Shown here one piece after another: positions 5,939 through 6,083 of a DNA stretch of 6,083 nucleotides. The translations under genes were made by a program, and so were the position numbers. The first letter of the stretch is position 1; every line of letters starts with the position of its first letter. The stretch spans positions 1 through 6,083 of the forward strand of contig JAEWMM010000287.1 of assembly GCA_023457175.1 (NCBI GenBank), written 5' to 3'. Origin of the DNA: Bacillota bacterium (GTDB lineage Bacteria > Bacillota > Clostridia > Oscillospirales > Ruminococcaceae). The notes below the pieces were generated by a model that saw only the letters and a program-made list of their open reading frames with translations, made no database searches and had not been told where the DNA came from.

Positions 5939-5993
5939 AATTAAAAATTAATTTGAAAAAAGTGTTGACATTGTTGAGCGGTCATGATATTAT
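5939..5993 (+). promoter_or_regulatory. Strong promoter P1 with AT-rich upstream element (probable rRNA-operon promoter)
   Basis: A consensus -35 TTGACA (5965-5970), an exact 17-nt spacer and TATTAT (5988-5993) form a near-ideal promoter. The 25 nt upstream are almost wholly A and T, like an UP element. Transcription would start around 6000 and run out of the window. A second, similar promoter lies 94 nt downstream; such tandem promoters are typical of rRNA operons in Firmicutes. The rRNA assignment is inference, as no 16S sequence is present. Confidence 0.8.
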
Positions 5994-6058
5994 AGCAAAG
6001 CTGTCTGCGAGAGACGCCAAGCGAATTGAGCAACAGCCACAAAAAAGAAAAGAAGTTG

Positions 6059-6083
6059 TTGACAGACTTTCTTGAATGTGCTA
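6059..6083 (+). promoter_or_regulatory. Second tandem promoter P2, cut by window end
   Basis: TTGACA at 6059-6064 is followed by 17 nt and then TA at 6082-6083, where the -10 should begin; the remaining four bases are outside. The A/G-rich run before it (AAAAAAGAAAAGAAG) resembles an upstream element. With P1 it forms a tandem pair. Confidence 0.65.

Overview
The window comes from an anaerobic Firmicute, probably a clostridial lineage of the Oscillospiraceae/Ruminococcaceae kind. This is inferred from four things: fairly GC-rich genes with AT-rich spacers and strong Shine-Dalgarno sites, a cyclic-di-AMP riboswitch of the ydaO/yuaA class, a tRNA gene that encodes its own CCA, and a lactate-oxidation operon of the electron-confurcating type. 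The species cannot be read from the sequence. Every complete gene lies on the minus strand, so the functional order runs from right to left.

Right edge (about 5940-6083): an AT-rich stretch leads into two tandem, near-consensus plus-strand promoters. The second is cut by the window end. Their strength and arrangement suggest a ribosomal RNA operon, or another very highly expressed transcript, just outside. Reading the other way is a tRNA-Arg(CCG) gene (5774-5850) with its own promoter and a perfect hairpin terminator that starts at its CCA end.

Centre (715-5365): a tight four-gene operon encodes EtfB, EtfA with an N-terminal two-[4Fe-4S] ferredoxin domain, a GlcD-type FAD-dependent 2-hydroxyacid dehydrogenase, and a YkvI-family membrane transporter. 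The first three match the LctBCD lactate dehydrogenase/Etf complex of Acetobacterium woodii. That complex oxidises lactate with NAD+ by also spending low-potential electrons from reduced ferredoxin (flavin-based electron confurcation). The fourth gene sits where a lactate permease would be expected but belongs to a different, poorly characterised family, so it is a candidate lactate or 2-hydroxyacid carrier. The operon leader has several inverted repeats that could be operators, and a strong intrinsic terminator closes the operon at 656-702.

Left edge (1-460): a separate minus-strand transcription unit has an extended -10 promoter, a long leader holding a well-conserved c-di-AMP riboswitch (about 193-335), a good ribosome binding site, and the first 44 codons of a Rossmann-fold NAD(P)-binding protein, possibly DapB-like. 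The rest of that gene lies outside the window.

The most notable points are the confurcating lactate operon with its non-canonical transporter and the c-di-AMP riboswitch in front of a Rossmann oxidoreductase-like gene. No mobile element, CRISPR array or phage signal was seen.
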